64,000 bases of DNA from JBMOMT01 sp049324835 (GTDB lineage Bacteria > Chloroflexota > Anaerolineae > CAYNKW01), in contig JBMOMT010000059.1 in NCBI GenBank assembly GCA_049324835.1, positions 124,001 through 188,000 of the forward strand, given 5' to 3'. The translations under genes were made by a program, and so were the position numbers. The notes beneath the pieces were generated by a model. That model did no database searches. It was not told the origin of the DNA and worked only from the letters and a program-made list of their open reading frames with translations. Below, piece after piece: positions 49,830-59,632 of this stretch. How positions within the stretch are numbered: the first letter of the stretch is position 1; each line of letters opens with the position of its first letter.

Positions 49830-51593
49830 ATGCCGTTGATTGAAGGTAATATCAACGTTGAAAAACTAGAGGCCCAGTTTCCGGGCGCCGTGCTGGGCGC
49901 CAGAGAGTTCCGTGGCGAAACGACGGTCACTGTTCGGCCAGAGAGAATCGTCGAAATCTGCACTTTTTTGCGCGATGATGCCGATCTCCGATACGATCAG
50001 TTGACCTTTGTCTCGGCGCTTGATAATCTGGGGCGAAACGGGGGCCGTGTGGACGATCACCGCTTCGAGGCGGTGTATCAGCTTCACTCGTTGGCCCACC
50101 GCCGGCGAGTGCGCCTCGAGGCCCCACTGAACGGCGGCGATTCACCACGCATCGCCAGTGTGGCGCCGGTGTGGCCGGCGGCCAACTGGCACGAGCGTGA
50201 GACCTACGATCTGATGGGTGTGGTTTTCGAGGGCCACCCCGATCTGCGGCGCATTTTGATGCCCGACGACTGGGCCGGCCATCCGCTGCGCAAAGATTAT
50301 CCCCTGGGCGGCGATGCGGTGGCCTTTACCGTGAACCTGGACGCGCCAGAGATGCAACACATCGGCGAGATCACCCGCCAGGCGCCGCCGCTGCCCTCGG
50401 TGCCGCCGCCCGGCTCCGATCCGGATCGTTACATGCTGCTCAACTTTGGCCCGCAGCACCCGGCCACCCACGGCGTGCTGCGTATGGTGATCGAACTGGA
50501 CGGCGAGCGGGTGATGGGCGTTTACCCCGACATCGGCCACCTACATTCCGGCATCGAAAAGATCGCCGAGCACAAGACCTACAACCAGATTATCCCCTAC
50601 ACCGACCGCATGGATTACGTCTCGCCCATCAACAACAACCTGCCCATCGTGTTGGCGGCAGAAAAGCTGCTGGGCATCGAGGTGCCGCCGCGGGCGCAGG
50701 TGCTGCGGGTGATTCTGTGCGAGTTGCAGCGGCTGGCGGCGCACCTGATCTGGTTCGGCACCAGCATATTGGACCTGGCGGGTGTAGGCCACAGCCTGTT
50801 GATGTATGCCTTCCAGGACCGCGAAAGCATCTATGATATCATCGAGATGGTTTCCGGCGCGCGTATGACGCCCAGCTATTTCACCGTCGGTGGTCTGCGT
50901 TGGGATGTGCCCGAAGGTTTTGTGCCGCGTGTGAAGCAGTTTTTGCAGGAATTCAGACCCCGGCTGCGCGATCAGGATCGGCTCATCACCAAAAACCCCA
51001 TCTTTCTCTCGCGGGTGGAGGGCATCGGCCACCTGAGCCTGGAAGACGCGGTGGCCTGGGGCGTGACAGGGCCCTGCCTGCGGGGCTGCGGCCTGGCCTT
51101 CGACCTGCGCAAAGAAGAGCCCTACCTGGGCTACGAGGATTACGAATTCGACGTGCCCAGCTTTTCTGAGGGCGACGTGCTGGCCCGCTACCGGGTGCGC
51201 ATGGAAGAGATGTGGCAGAGTATACGCATCGTGGAGCAGGGGCTGGCCCGGCTGCCCGACGGTCCGGTCAAAGTGGCCGACCGCAAGATCAGCCTGCCGC
51301 CGCGCGACGAGCTGGATGGCAGCATGGAAGCGCTCATCCACCAGTTCAAGCTGGTGACCGAGGGCTACTCACCGCCGGAGGGTGAGGTCTATGTGGGCTG
51401 TGAGAATCCCAAGGGGGAACTGGGTTTTTACCTGGTATCCGATGGCACGCCGCGGCCGTATCGCTGCAAGATTCGCGGGCCGTCGTTCTCCAACCTGGCG
51501 GCGTCGTCGCTGATGGCTGAGGGAGGGCTGCTTTCGGACCTGGTGGCGGTGGTGGCATCGGTGGATATCACTCTGGGTGAGGTGGACCGCTGA
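49830..51593 (+). CDS. nuoCD: NADH-quinone oxidoreductase fused subunits C and D
   Basis: The 587-residue protein joins NuoC (about 1-185, with ERETYDLMGVVFEGHPDLRR and HPLRKDYPLGG) through a Pro-rich linker (PLPSVPPPGSDP) to NuoD (about 205-587, with LNFGPQHPATHGVLR, the quinone-side His pair region, GHLHSGIEK and the end VVASVDITLGEVDR). The two parts line the quinone cavity. The C/D fusion is known from enterobacteria and others and is not a frameshift. Confidence 0.96.
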   Translation: MPLIEGNINVEKLEAQFPGAVLGAREFRGETTVTVRPERIVEICTFLRDDADLRYDQLTFVSALDNLGRNGGRVDDHRFEAVYQLHSLAHRRRVRLEAPLNGGDSPRIASVAPVWPAANWHERETYDLMGVVFEGHPDLRRILMPDDWAGHPLRKDYPLGGDAVAFTVNLDAPEMQHIGEITRQAPPLPSVPPPGSDPDRYMLLNFGPQHPATHGVLRMVIELDGERVMGVYPDIGHLHSGIEKIAEHKTYNQIIPYTDRMDYVSPINNNLPIVLAAEKLLGIEVPPRAQVLRVILCELQRLAAHLIWFGTSILDLAGVGHSLLMYAFQDRESIYDIIEMVSGARMTPSYFTVGGLRWDVPEGFVPRVKQFLQEFRPRLRDQDRLITKNPIFLSRVEGIGHLSLEDAVAWGVTGPCLRGCGLAFDLRKEEPYLGYEDYEFDVPSFSEGDVLARYRVRMEEMWQSIRIVEQGLARLPDGPVKVADRKISLPPRDELDGSMEALIHQFKLVTEGYSPPEGEVYVGCENPKGELGFYLVSDGTPRPYRCKIRGPSFSNLAASSLMAEGGLLSDLVAVVASVDITLGEVDR

Positions 51594-51634
51594 GTAGGGA
51601 CCAGTCGGCGACCCGCTCTTTTGGGAGGCATGGC

Positions 51635-52114
51635 GTGCTTTCGACCGAGTTAAAAGAGAAAATCGAGCAATTGAAAACGCGTTACCCCCGGCCCAAATCG
51701 GCGTTGCTGCCGGCGCTGCAGCTGGCCCAGCGGGCGCACGATGGCTGGTTGAGCGACGAGGTGCTGGTCGAGGTGGCCCAAGTGATGGGCCTGCCGCCGG
51801 CCGAGGTGCGATCGGTGGCCAGTTTTTACACCATGTTCAACCGCCGGCCGGTGGGCAAACATCTGGTGCAGGTGTGCACCAACCTTTCTTGCTCGTTATT
51901 GGGTGCGGAGCACATCGTGGAACACCTCAAGCGCGTGCTGGGCATCGAGGTGGGCGGGACGACGCCGGATGGCCTGTTTACTCTGCTGGAGGTCGAATGC
52001 CTGGGTTCGTGTGGCACCGCGCCGATGATGCAGATCGACGATGCCTATTACGAAAACCTGACCGTCGAACGGCTGGACGAGATTCTGAGTGAGCTTGGCA
52101 AGTTGGTAAATTGA
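51635..52114 (+). CDS. nuoE: NADH-quinone oxidoreductase subunit E
   Basis: The 159-residue thioredoxin-like subunit holds the [2Fe-2S] cluster N1a: Cys81 and Cys86 (CTNLSC), Cys122 and Cys126 (CLGSC). GTG 51635 follows GGGAGG at good spacing. It is part of the NADH-dehydrogenase module, which shows the complex is NADH-linked. Confidence 0.95.
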   Translation: MLSTELKEKIEQLKTRYPRPKSALLPALQLAQRAHDGWLSDEVLVEVAQVMGLPPAEVRSVASFYTMFNRRPVGKHLVQVCTNLSCSLLGAEHIVEHLKRVLGIEVGGTTPDGLFTLLEVECLGSCGTAPMMQIDDAYYENLTVERLDEILSELGKLVN

Positions 52115-52155
52115 ATCATCGTACAATTTACCAACCAACCTCCAGAGGACAACGC

Positions 52156-53412
52156 ATGGAATCGATTCTTTTGCGTAACGTGGGCATCCCAAATTCCTGG
52201 GAAATGGAAACGTATATCGAACAGGGCGGCTATCAGGCGTTGAGCAATGCCCTCCGGGCGCACAAGCCGGCCGAGGTCGTCGAAATCGTCAAGGCTTCTG
52301 GACTGCGGGGGCGAGGCGGGGCCGGCTTTCCGGCGGGTGTCAAGTGGGGCTTTTTGCCGCCGGGCGTCTACCCGCGTTACATGGTGTGCAACGCCGACGA
52401 GGGTGAGCCGGGCACCTTCAAAGACCGGGTGCTCATCGAGCATGACCCCCACGGTCTGATCGAGGGTATCATTTTATCATCCTATGCCTGCGAATGCGAG
52501 ATGGCCTTCATCTATATTCGCGGCGAGTACGAGTTCGGCGCGCAACGACTGGAACGGGCCATCGAGCAGGCTTACGAGAAGGGCTACCTGGGTCAAAATA
52601 TCCTGGACAGCGGTTACAACCTGGAGATGGTGGTGCATCGCGGCGCGGGGGCCTATGTGTGCGGCGAGGAGACGGCGCTGCTCAGCTCGTTGGAGGGCGA
52701 CCGTGGCCATCCCCGGCTCAAGCCGCCCTTTCCGGCCAGCGAAGGCGTCTACCGCAAGCCGACGGTGGTCAACAATGTCGAAACGTTGTTCAACGTGCCG
52801 TTCATCGTCGAGCGGGGCGCCAGGTGGTATCGCGGTTTTGGCACGGAGAAAAGCCCGGGTCTCAAACTGTTCAGCATCAGCGGCCACGTGAACCGGCCCG
52901 GCGTCTACGAGTTGCCGCTGGGCGCGCCCGTGACGGCGCTCATCGACGAGTGCGCCGGCGGCGCCAGCCAGCCCATCAAGGCCGTCATTCCCGGCGGCTC
53001 GTCCACCCCCATGCTGCCCGCCGGCCGGCTGGAAGGCCTGCGCCTGGATTACGAGTCTATCGCCGAGGCCGGATCGATGCTGGGCTCCGGGGCGGTGATC
53101 GTCATCGGTCAGGGGGCGTGCATCGTGCGGGCGGTGGAGCGTCTGGCCAGGTTCTATCGCCACGAGAGCTGCGGCAAGTGTATTCCCTGCCGCGAGGGCA
53201 CCGATTGGCTGTATCAGATTCTGCGCCGCATCGAGGGCGGCCAGGGCCGCGAGGACGATCTGGAACTGCTACTCGATATCTGCGAGGGCATCGCCGGCAA
53301 GAGTTTTTGTCCGCTGGGTGATGCCGCTCTCGGCCCGGTGCGCTCCAGCATCGAACATTTTCGCGACGAGTATCTGTTCCACATTCACGAGAAACGGTGT
53401 TTACAAACGTGA
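52156..53412 (+). CDS. nuoF: NADH-quinone oxidoreductase subunit F
   Basis: The 418-residue subunit binds NADH and FMN through LRGRGGAGFPAGVKW (about 50-64) and YMVCNADEGEPGTFKDR, and cluster N3 through Cys339, Cys342, Cys345 (SCGKCIPC) and Cys385. ATG 52156 follows CAGAGGA; an earlier in-frame ATG at 52111 overlaps nuoE. A hairpin-rich gap separates it from nuoG. Confidence 0.96.
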   Translation: MESILLRNVGIPNSWEMETYIEQGGYQALSNALRAHKPAEVVEIVKASGLRGRGGAGFPAGVKWGFLPPGVYPRYMVCNADEGEPGTFKDRVLIEHDPHGLIEGIILSSYACECEMAFIYIRGEYEFGAQRLERAIEQAYEKGYLGQNILDSGYNLEMVVHRGAGAYVCGEETALLSSLEGDRGHPRLKPPFPASEGVYRKPTVVNNVETLFNVPFIVERGARWYRGFGTEKSPGLKLFSISGHVNRPGVYELPLGAPVTALIDECAGGASQPIKAVIPGGSSTPMLPAGRLEGLRLDYESIAEAGSMLGSGAVIVIGQGACIVRAVERLARFYRHESCGKCIPCREGTDWLYQILRRIEGGQGREDDLELLLDICEGIAGKSFCPLGDAALGPVRSSIEHFRDEYLFHIHEKRCLQT

Positions 53413-53415
53413 GGG

Positions 53416-53471
53416 TACGCAACATGCGACACGCCATACGGGATGCGCGTTGCCGTATGGCGTGCTGCGTA
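53416..53471. repeat. Inverted repeat made of degenerate heptamers
   Basis: TACGCA (53416-53421) pairs with 53466-53471, and ACGCCATACGG (53431-53441) pairs perfectly with 53453-53463. The sequence can be read as eight consecutive 7-bp units of ACGCNNT type and their complements. It fills the 99-bp nuoF-nuoG gap. Confidence 0.8.
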
Positions 53472-53511
53472 TGATGTTGGTTTCATCTGGTTGTAGCTGA
53501 GGATATAACGA

Positions 53512-55680
53512 ATGCAGCAAATGATCACGCTGACGATAGACGGGCAAGAGATCGCCGTCCGGCCCGGCGCCACGGTGCTGGAGGCGGCGGCCCAGTTGGG
53601 CATCGAGATTCCGACATTTTGCCACCACGCCCGGCTGGCGCCGGTGGGCGCCTGCCGCATGTGCCTGGTCGAGATCGAACGCATGCGCGGCCTGCAAACG
53701 GCCTGTTCCACCTACGTGCGTGAGGGCATGACCGTGCGCACCAATACGCCAGAAGTGCTCAAGACGCGCCGACAGAATCTAGAGTTCTTGCTGCTCCATC
53801 ACCCGCTCGATTGTCCGGTGTGCGACAAGGGCGGCGAGTGCGAATTGCAGGATCAGGTCTACGCCTGGGGGCCGGGTGAGAGCCGTTTCATCGAAGCCAA
53901 GCAGCACAAGGCCAAAGTTTATCCCTTGAGCGACCACATCGTGCTGGATCAGGAGCGTTGCGTGCTGTGCCGCCGCTGCGAGCGGTTCATGCAAGAATGG
54001 GCCGGCGAGCCACAGATCGACCTGTTCGAGCGGGGGCGCAAATCGGTCATCGACGTGTTTCCGGGCCAGCCGTTCGATTCGCTCTTTTCGGGCAACACCA
54101 TCGATCTCTGCCCCGTGGGCGCGCTCACCAGCCGCGTGTTCCGTTTTCGGGCGCGGGTGTGGGAGATGGAGCGTGTGCCCAGCGTGTGTATCGCCTGCGG
54201 CATGGGCTGCAATATCACTCTGGACGTCAAAAACAATCGGTTGCGGCGCATCGCGCCCCGTTTCAACCGCGAGGTCAACGATCGCTGGCTGTGCGATCGG
54301 GGTCGATTCGATCATCGTTTTGTGGAGCGGGAGGATCGCCTCAAGACGCCGCTGGTGCGGCGCGATGGTGAGCTCCAACCGGCCACCTGGGACGAGGCGC
54401 TCGCGTTGGTGGCCGGGCGGCTGATGAACGTCGCCCAGGAGCACGGTCCGGATAGCGTCGGCGGCATCGGTTCGGCCTGGGTGGCCAACGAGGCCAATTA
54501 TCTGTTCCAAAAGCTCTTTCGTACGCTCATCGGCACCAACAATCTGGATTATTCCGGTCGTATGCCAGATGCGGCGCGGCCGGTGGGGGCCATGGCCGAT
54601 CTGCGCCGCGCGGATTCGGTCTTTTTGCTGGGCCTGGACCTGCTCAAATCCTCGCCGCTCATCGAGCTGTTCTTGCGGCGCATCGCCGTGATGTACAAGG
54701 TCAAGCTGGTCGTGGCTCATCCCCGAGAGGCGCCGCTGGCCCGTTTTGGCCTGTGGCTGCCCTACCGGCCCGGCACGGAAGAGACGCTGTGCCAGGGTCT
54801 GGCGCGGGCCATCGTCGATACCACGCTGGCCAAATATCCTGCCGGCAGACAAAAAGAGTGGCAAGCCTGGGCCACGGCCATCACGGTGGAGCAGGCGGCC
54901 GAGGCCACCGGCGCATCGGTGGAAGCCATCCGGCAGGCCGCCTGGATTCTGACCGAAGACCGCTACGGCATTGCCGTACACAGCACGGCCGAGGGTCGCG
55001 GCCCCAAAGGCGAGGCCAATCTGGAAGCGCTGCGCCGCATGACGGCCATGGCCGGCAGCCACGGCCCGTTCTACATCGCCGAGCGGGCCAGCACCGTCGG
55101 CGCCCTGGATATGGGCATCGCCCCGCACCGGCTGCCCGGCCCGGCTTCGCTGGATGACGCGGGAGCGCGGGGGCGGCTGGCCCAGGCCTGGGCGGTCAAA
55201 GAGAAATCGTTGCCCTCTGGCATGGGTTTGAACGAATCCGAGATGCTCCGGCCTGGCGCGCTCAAGGCGTTGTATATCATGGGCTCCTGCCAGTGCCCAC
55301 CAGACGACGCGGCCCGGCAGGCCCTGGCAGAACTGGACTTTTTGGCCGTGCAGGATATTTTCCTCACCGAGACGGCAGCTCTGGCCGACGTGGTGTTGCC
55401 GGCGTGTAGTTTTGCCGAGCTGGATGGCACCTATACCAATCTGAAAGGCCAGGTGCAGCGTGTCCAGCGGGCCTTGAGGCCCATCGGTCAGAGCCGCGCC
55501 GATTGGCAGATTTTGGCCGATCTGGGCAGCCGCATGGCGGCCACAGAGAAACAAAAGTCGCGCTGGAGTTATGCCGGTCCGGCGGCGATCTTGGACGAGA
55601 TCGCCCAGGCCGTGCCCGCTTATGGCAAGATGAGTTATGCCACGCTGGGTGAGCACGGCCAACGGCGGGTTGGAGAATAG
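53512..55680 (+). CDS. nuoG: NADH-quinone oxidoreductase subunit G
   Basis: The 722-residue subunit starts with a [2Fe-2S] ferredoxin domain (PTFCHHARLAPVGACRMCLV, later Cys68-type ACSTY). A His-Cys cluster follows (HHPLDCPVCDKGGECELQ), then two 4Fe-4S ligands sets (CVLCRRC, LCPVGAL), and a molybdopterin-oxidoreductase-like part with its own cluster motif CIACGMGC. The molybdopterin site is degenerate in this family. TGAGGA precedes the ATG. Confidence 0.95.
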   Translation: MQQMITLTIDGQEIAVRPGATVLEAAAQLGIEIPTFCHHARLAPVGACRMCLVEIERMRGLQTACSTYVREGMTVRTNTPEVLKTRRQNLEFLLLHHPLDCPVCDKGGECELQDQVYAWGPGESRFIEAKQHKAKVYPLSDHIVLDQERCVLCRRCERFMQEWAGEPQIDLFERGRKSVIDVFPGQPFDSLFSGNTIDLCPVGALTSRVFRFRARVWEMERVPSVCIACGMGCNITLDVKNNRLRRIAPRFNREVNDRWLCDRGRFDHRFVEREDRLKTPLVRRDGELQPATWDEALALVAGRLMNVAQEHGPDSVGGIGSAWVANEANYLFQKLFRTLIGTNNLDYSGRMPDAARPVGAMADLRRADSVFLLGLDLLKSSPLIELFLRRIAVMYKVKLVVAHPREAPLARFGLWLPYRPGTEETLCQGLARAIVDTTLAKYPAGRQKEWQAWATAITVEQAAEATGASVEAIRQAAWILTEDRYGIAVHSTAEGRGPKGEANLEALRRMTAMAGSHGPFYIAERASTVGALDMGIAPHRLPGPASLDDAGARGRLAQAWAVKEKSLPSGMGLNESEMLRPGALKALYIMGSCQCPPDDAARQALAELDFLAVQDIFLTETAALADVVLPACSFAELDGTYTNLKGQVQRVQRALRPIGQSRADWQILADLGSRMAATEKQKSRWSYAGPAAILDEIAQAVPAYGKMSYATLGEHGQRRVGE

Positions 55681-55690
55681 AGGCAAAGGC

Positions 55691-56695
55691 ATGGACTGGA
55701 TAGATACCTGGTTGATTCCCATCGTCATCAGTTTCGTCATCGGCTTTGGGTTGTTGATCGGTTTTGCCTACACCACCTGGATCGAGCGGCGGGGTTACGG
55801 TTTGTTCCAATTGCGGCGCGGCCCCAACCGCGCCGGGCCATTCGGGCTGATCCAACCCTGGGCCGACGCGGTCAAGGCTTTTTTCAAAGAAGAACTCGTG
55901 CCCGATACGGTGGACAAGGTCGTCTACATCATCGCGCCGGGCATCGCTATGGGTATGGCGCTGCTGCCCTTTGGTGTGATTCCTTTTGGCCCGACGCTTC
56001 ATCTCTTTGGCCGCGAGATCAGTTTGCATCTGGCCGACGTGAGCATGGGACTGTTGTGGGTGTTGAGTGTGGCCGGGCTGGGCACCTATGGCATCGTGCT
56101 GGGCGGCTGGAGCAGCAACAACAAGTATTCGCTGCTGGGCGCGCTGCGCACGACGGCCCAGCTTTTGAGTTACGAATTGCCGCTGGGGTTTTCGATCCTG
56201 GCAGTGGTGCTGACGGTCGGTTCGCTCAAGCCCAGCGACATCGTGGCCTTTCAATCGCCGCTGCCGCTACTGGTTTTGCAGCCGGTGGCTTTTCTCATTT
56301 TTGTCATCAGCATGTTCGCCGAGGCCAATCGTTCGCCCTTTGACCTGCCGGAAACGGAGAACGAGCTGACGGCCGGCTTTAGCACCGAGTACAATGGCAT
56401 CAAGTTTGCGCTCTTTTTTATGGCCGAATACATTCACATCATCAACGCCGGCGCGTTATGCACCACGCTGTTCCTGGGCGGCTGGCGCGGACCGTTCGTG
56501 GATCAGGTGCCGATTTTGGGCCTGTTCTACTTTTCGATCAAGGTGATCGCGGTCATCTTTTTCTTCGTTTGGGTGCGGGCCAGCCTGCCACGGGTGCGTT
56601 TTGACAAGTCCATGGCCTTTAACTGGAAGTTCCTGATGCCACTGGGCCTGGCCAATCTGGCGGTCACGGCGATCGTTTTGGCCATCATCACCTGA
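55691..56695 (+). CDS. nuoH: NADH-quinone oxidoreductase subunit H
   Basis: The 334-residue membrane subunit links the arms at the quinone channel. Family blocks are TWIERRGYGLFQLRRGPNRA, LQPWADAVK-like IQPWADAVKAFFKEE and NRSPFDLPETENELTAGF. ATG 55691 follows AGAGGCAAAGG, 10 bp after the nuoG stop. Confidence 0.96.
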   Translation: MDWIDTWLIPIVISFVIGFGLLIGFAYTTWIERRGYGLFQLRRGPNRAGPFGLIQPWADAVKAFFKEELVPDTVDKVVYIIAPGIAMGMALLPFGVIPFGPTLHLFGREISLHLADVSMGLLWVLSVAGLGTYGIVLGGWSSNNKYSLLGALRTTAQLLSYELPLGFSILAVVLTVGSLKPSDIVAFQSPLPLLVLQPVAFLIFVISMFAEANRSPFDLPETENELTAGFSTEYNGIKFALFFMAEYIHIINAGALCTTLFLGGWRGPFVDQVPILGLFYFSIKVIAVIFFFVWVRASLPRVRFDKSMAFNWKFLMPLGLANLAVTAIVLAIIT

Positions 56696-56718
56696 CTGTC
56701 GGCCCTGTTGAGGTGTCG

Positions 56719-58557
56719 ATGACATTGCCGCAAGTTTTTTTGATCGTTGTGGTCGCCATTCCTTTGGTGCTGGTCAGCCTGGATCGTCTACGGATCGACG
56801 TGGCCGCCTTGTTGATCGCTATCGCGCTGGGCATGGCGCAATTTCTGGGCATGGGCATCCTGGGTGCGGCCCATGCCCCTCACGATGCGGTCAAAGCGAT
56901 TTCGGGCCTGAGCCAGCCCGTCGTTCTGACGCTGCTGAGTCTGTTCATCATCACACGCGGCCTGGAAAAATCGGGCCTGACGCGCTGGATCGCCCGCTAT
57001 CTGCTCAAGATCGGTGGCCCTTCCGAACGGCGTTTGATCGCACTCTTTGCAGCCACCACTGCGTTGTTGTCGTTGGTCATGAATAATCTGGCCGCCGGAG
57101 CGCTGGTGCTGCCCAGCGCCATGGAGGTTGCCCGGCGCACCGGCATCAAGCCCAGCAAGTTGCTCATTCCGGTGGCCTACGGCAGTCTGTTGGGCGGCGT
57201 GGCGACGTATTTTACCACGGCCAACATCATCGTTAGTAACCTGCTGGTGACGGTCAATCCGCCCCAGTCGCCGCTGCACATTCTGGCCTTCACGCCCACC
57301 GGCGGCCTGATGGCCATAGCTGGCATTGCCTTTCTCGCCCTCCTGGGCCAGCGGTGGCTGCCGGATCGGGATCCTGCGCCCGAGCAGATGATGGCCCGCT
57401 TTACCGGCAGCGATCTGGAAGACTATTATCAACTGGGTGAACATCTGTGGGAAGTAAAGGTGCGGCCTGGATCGCTGTTTGCCAACAAATCGCTGTCTGA
57501 AACAGAGATCGGCGAACGGTTCGGCCTGGCGGTGGCTGGCGTGTGGCATGGGCAGCAGGCCATCTTTGCCCCATCACCGGAGCAGATGATCCGGCCGGAC
57601 GATATTTTGTTGATCGTTGGCCGGGAAGACCGGGTGAGCGCGCTGGCTGAAGCGGGTTTAAAAATCGGTCGAGAGAATTCCAACGGACACATCAGCGAGC
57701 GCGGCGTGTCGTTCATCGAGGTCATGCCATCGCCGCATTCGCAGGCCCTGGGGCGCACGTTACGCGAGCTGGGATTCCGCACCAAATATCGGCTGACGGC
57801 GCTGGCTCTTTTTCGCGGCGGGCGGAGTTATCGCACCGACGTGGGTAATTTTCCTCTGATGCTGGGCGACTCGCTGCTGACGATTGGATCGCGCAGCCAG
57901 TTGCACCGCCTGCGGAACAATCCGGACTTTATCGTGTTAGAGTCCGATCTCAGCGATCAGCCTGTGCAGCGCACTCAGGCCACCTTGACCATCGGCGTTC
58001 TTGCGGCGGCCATCACGGCGTCGATCCTGGGCCTGCCGGTTTACCTGGCCATGTTGGCCGGAGCGGTGTTCCTGATACTGACACGGGTGCTGGAAATGGA
58101 AGAAGCCTATCGGGCCGTCGAATGGCAGGCCATCATGTTGATCGCCGGCATGTATTCGGTCAGCCTGGCGATGGTCAATACCGGTCTGGCTCAACTGATC
58201 GGAGGCCGCCTGCTTGCCCTTGTCACGCCGCTTGGCCCGTTGGGCCTGGCAGGCGGCGCATACGTGCTGACCTCGCTGCTCACCCAGGTGATGGGCGGTC
58301 AGGTCACCGCCCTGGTCACAGGGCCTATCACCATCAGCGCGGCGATCAATCTGCACACCAGCCCGCAGGCCGTTGCCGTGGCGACGGCGATTGGCTGCTC
58401 GGCTTCGTTCTTTACACCCATCGCGCACCCGGTCAACATCCTGATGATCGCCCCGGCCAATTATCAGTTCCGCGACTTTTTCCACATCGGCTGGCGATTG
58501 ACCCTGGTGTGTTTCGCCGCATTGATCGTGGGGCTGGTGCTGTTCTGGAGGTTGTAA
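56719..58557 (+). CDS. SLC13/DASS-type permease with RCK-C domains
   Basis: The 612-residue protein has N-terminal membrane helices with MNNLAAGALVLPSA in the position of the SNT-type substrate loop. Two regulatory TrkA-C/RCK-C domains follow (about 230-310 and 315-395, with RPGSLFANKSLSE, DDILLIVGR, GDSLLTIGSR), and a second helical half with IGCSASFFTPIAHPVN. Relatives carry dicarboxylates, sulphate or other anions with sodium. It lies in the same direction between nuoH and nuoI with short gaps, so it is likely transcribed with complex I. ATG 56719 follows TTGAGGTG. Confidence 0.9.
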   Translation: MTLPQVFLIVVVAIPLVLVSLDRLRIDVAALLIAIALGMAQFLGMGILGAAHAPHDAVKAISGLSQPVVLTLLSLFIITRGLEKSGLTRWIARYLLKIGGPSERRLIALFAATTALLSLVMNNLAAGALVLPSAMEVARRTGIKPSKLLIPVAYGSLLGGVATYFTTANIIVSNLLVTVNPPQSPLHILAFTPTGGLMAIAGIAFLALLGQRWLPDRDPAPEQMMARFTGSDLEDYYQLGEHLWEVKVRPGSLFANKSLSETEIGERFGLAVAGVWHGQQAIFAPSPEQMIRPDDILLIVGREDRVSALAEAGLKIGRENSNGHISERGVSFIEVMPSPHSQALGRTLRELGFRTKYRLTALALFRGGRSYRTDVGNFPLMLGDSLLTIGSRSQLHRLRNNPDFIVLESDLSDQPVQRTQATLTIGVLAAAITASILGLPVYLAMLAGAVFLILTRVLEMEEAYRAVEWQAIMLIAGMYSVSLAMVNTGLAQLIGGRLLALVTPLGPLGLAGGAYVLTSLLTQVMGGQVTALVTGPITISAAINLHTSPQAVAVATAIGCSASFFTPIAHPVNILMIAPANYQFRDFFHIGWRLTLVCFAALIVGLVLFWRL

Positions 58558-58658
58558 CTCGCACCTGGCCAGCCTGGGAATGATCATCGGTTCAGGCGTG
58601 GGCTTGGAAGTTTGTACACTGCGCCGAGTGTGATGCGCGAGTCATGGAAGGTCGAACT

Positions 58659-59141
58659 ATGAATGTCGTTGAAGCAGTAAAAGGATTGGTTCGTATTGCC
58701 CAGTCGCTGGCCGTGACGATGAAATACGTGCCGGTCAAATCGATCACGGTGCAGTACCCGGAAGAGCCGGTGCACATTTACCCCCGCTTCCGGGCGCGGC
58801 ACCAATTGATGTATCACGAGGATGGCCTGGAAAAGTGCGTCGGCTGTGCGCTGTGCGCCGCCTATTGCCCGGTGGGTTGCATCTATGTGGAGGCCGGCGA
58901 GAACACCGCAGCGGAGCGCCACTCGCCGGGCGAGCGTTACGCCCGGATATACGAGATCAACCTGAGCCGTTGCATCTTTTGCGGCTTTTGTGAGGAGGCG
59001 TGCCCCACGGGGGCCATCGTGCTGCGTCACGAGTTTGCCCTGGCCGATTACGACCGCACCGACCAGATCTATACCAAAGAGATGCTGCTGGCGCCGGCCC
59101 AGCCGCACGTGATCCTCAGGGACGACGGAGGGCAAAGGTAA
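58659..59141 (+). CDS. nuoI: NADH-quinone oxidoreductase subunit I
   Basis: The 160-residue ferredoxin-type subunit holds clusters N6a and N6b: Cys60-63-66-70 (CVGCALCAAYCPVGC) and Cys105-108-111-115 (CIFCGFCEEACPTGA). ATG 58659 follows GGAAGG; the ATG at 58644 is upstream of that site. Its stop shares a base with nuoJ (TAATG). Confidence 0.96.
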   Translation: MNVVEAVKGLVRIAQSLAVTMKYVPVKSITVQYPEEPVHIYPRFRARHQLMYHEDGLEKCVGCALCAAYCPVGCIYVEAGENTAAERHSPGERYARIYEINLSRCIFCGFCEEACPTGAIVLRHEFALADYDRTDQIYTKEMLLAPAQPHVILRDDGGQR

Positions 59142-59632
59142 TGGAGATGGTGTTATTTTTCATCCTGGCGGCGGTGGCGGTGGGCGCGGCGCTGGGAGTG
59201 GTGCTGGCGCGGCAGTCGGATCACAGCGCCCTCTTTTTGCTGCTCAATTTCATCGCCCTGGCGGCCATGTATGTCACCCTCAACGCGCCGTTCCTGGCGG
59301 CGGTGCAGATCATCGTTTACGCCGGGGCCATCGTGGTGATGTTTCTGTTTGTGGTGATGATGCTCGGCGTGGCGCTGCGAGACAAACCCGAAACGCAGCC
59401 GTTGCAGCGCTATGTCGGTTTGGCGCTGGGTGTGCTGCTGCTGGCCGGGCTGGTTTACGTCGCGCTGAGCCAGCCTCTGCCGCCGCCGGAACTGACCCGC
59501 TCCGATAACGTGGTCGAGATCGGCAAGGCGCTCTTGACGGAATATCTGCTGCCCTTCGAGCTGGCCGGGTTGCTGCTGCTCATCGGTGTGGTGGGTGCGG
59601 TGGTGCTGGGCAAGCGCGAGCTGGAGGACTGA
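59141..59632 (+). CDS. nuoJ: NADH-quinone oxidoreductase subunit J
   Basis: The 163-residue membrane subunit has five helices and the conserved FLAAVQIIVYAGAIVVMFLF block with its pi-bulge region. It shares one base with nuoI at its start and with nuoK at its end. Confidence 0.95.
   Translation: MEMVLFFILAAVAVGAALGVVLARQSDHSALFLLLNFIALAAMYVTLNAPFLAAVQIIVYAGAIVVMFLFVVMMLGVALRDKPETQPLQRYVGLALGVLLLAGLVYVALSQPLPPPELTRSDNVVEIGKALLTEYLLPFELAGLLLLIGVVGAVVLGKRELED

Noticed and set aside
49830..51593. Frameshift joining nuoC and nuoD
   Set aside because: The join is a clean Pro-rich linker and C/D fusions are known in complex I.
53779..55740. Leftward open frame of 653 codons
   Set aside because: Antisense to nuoG, with no family motifs.
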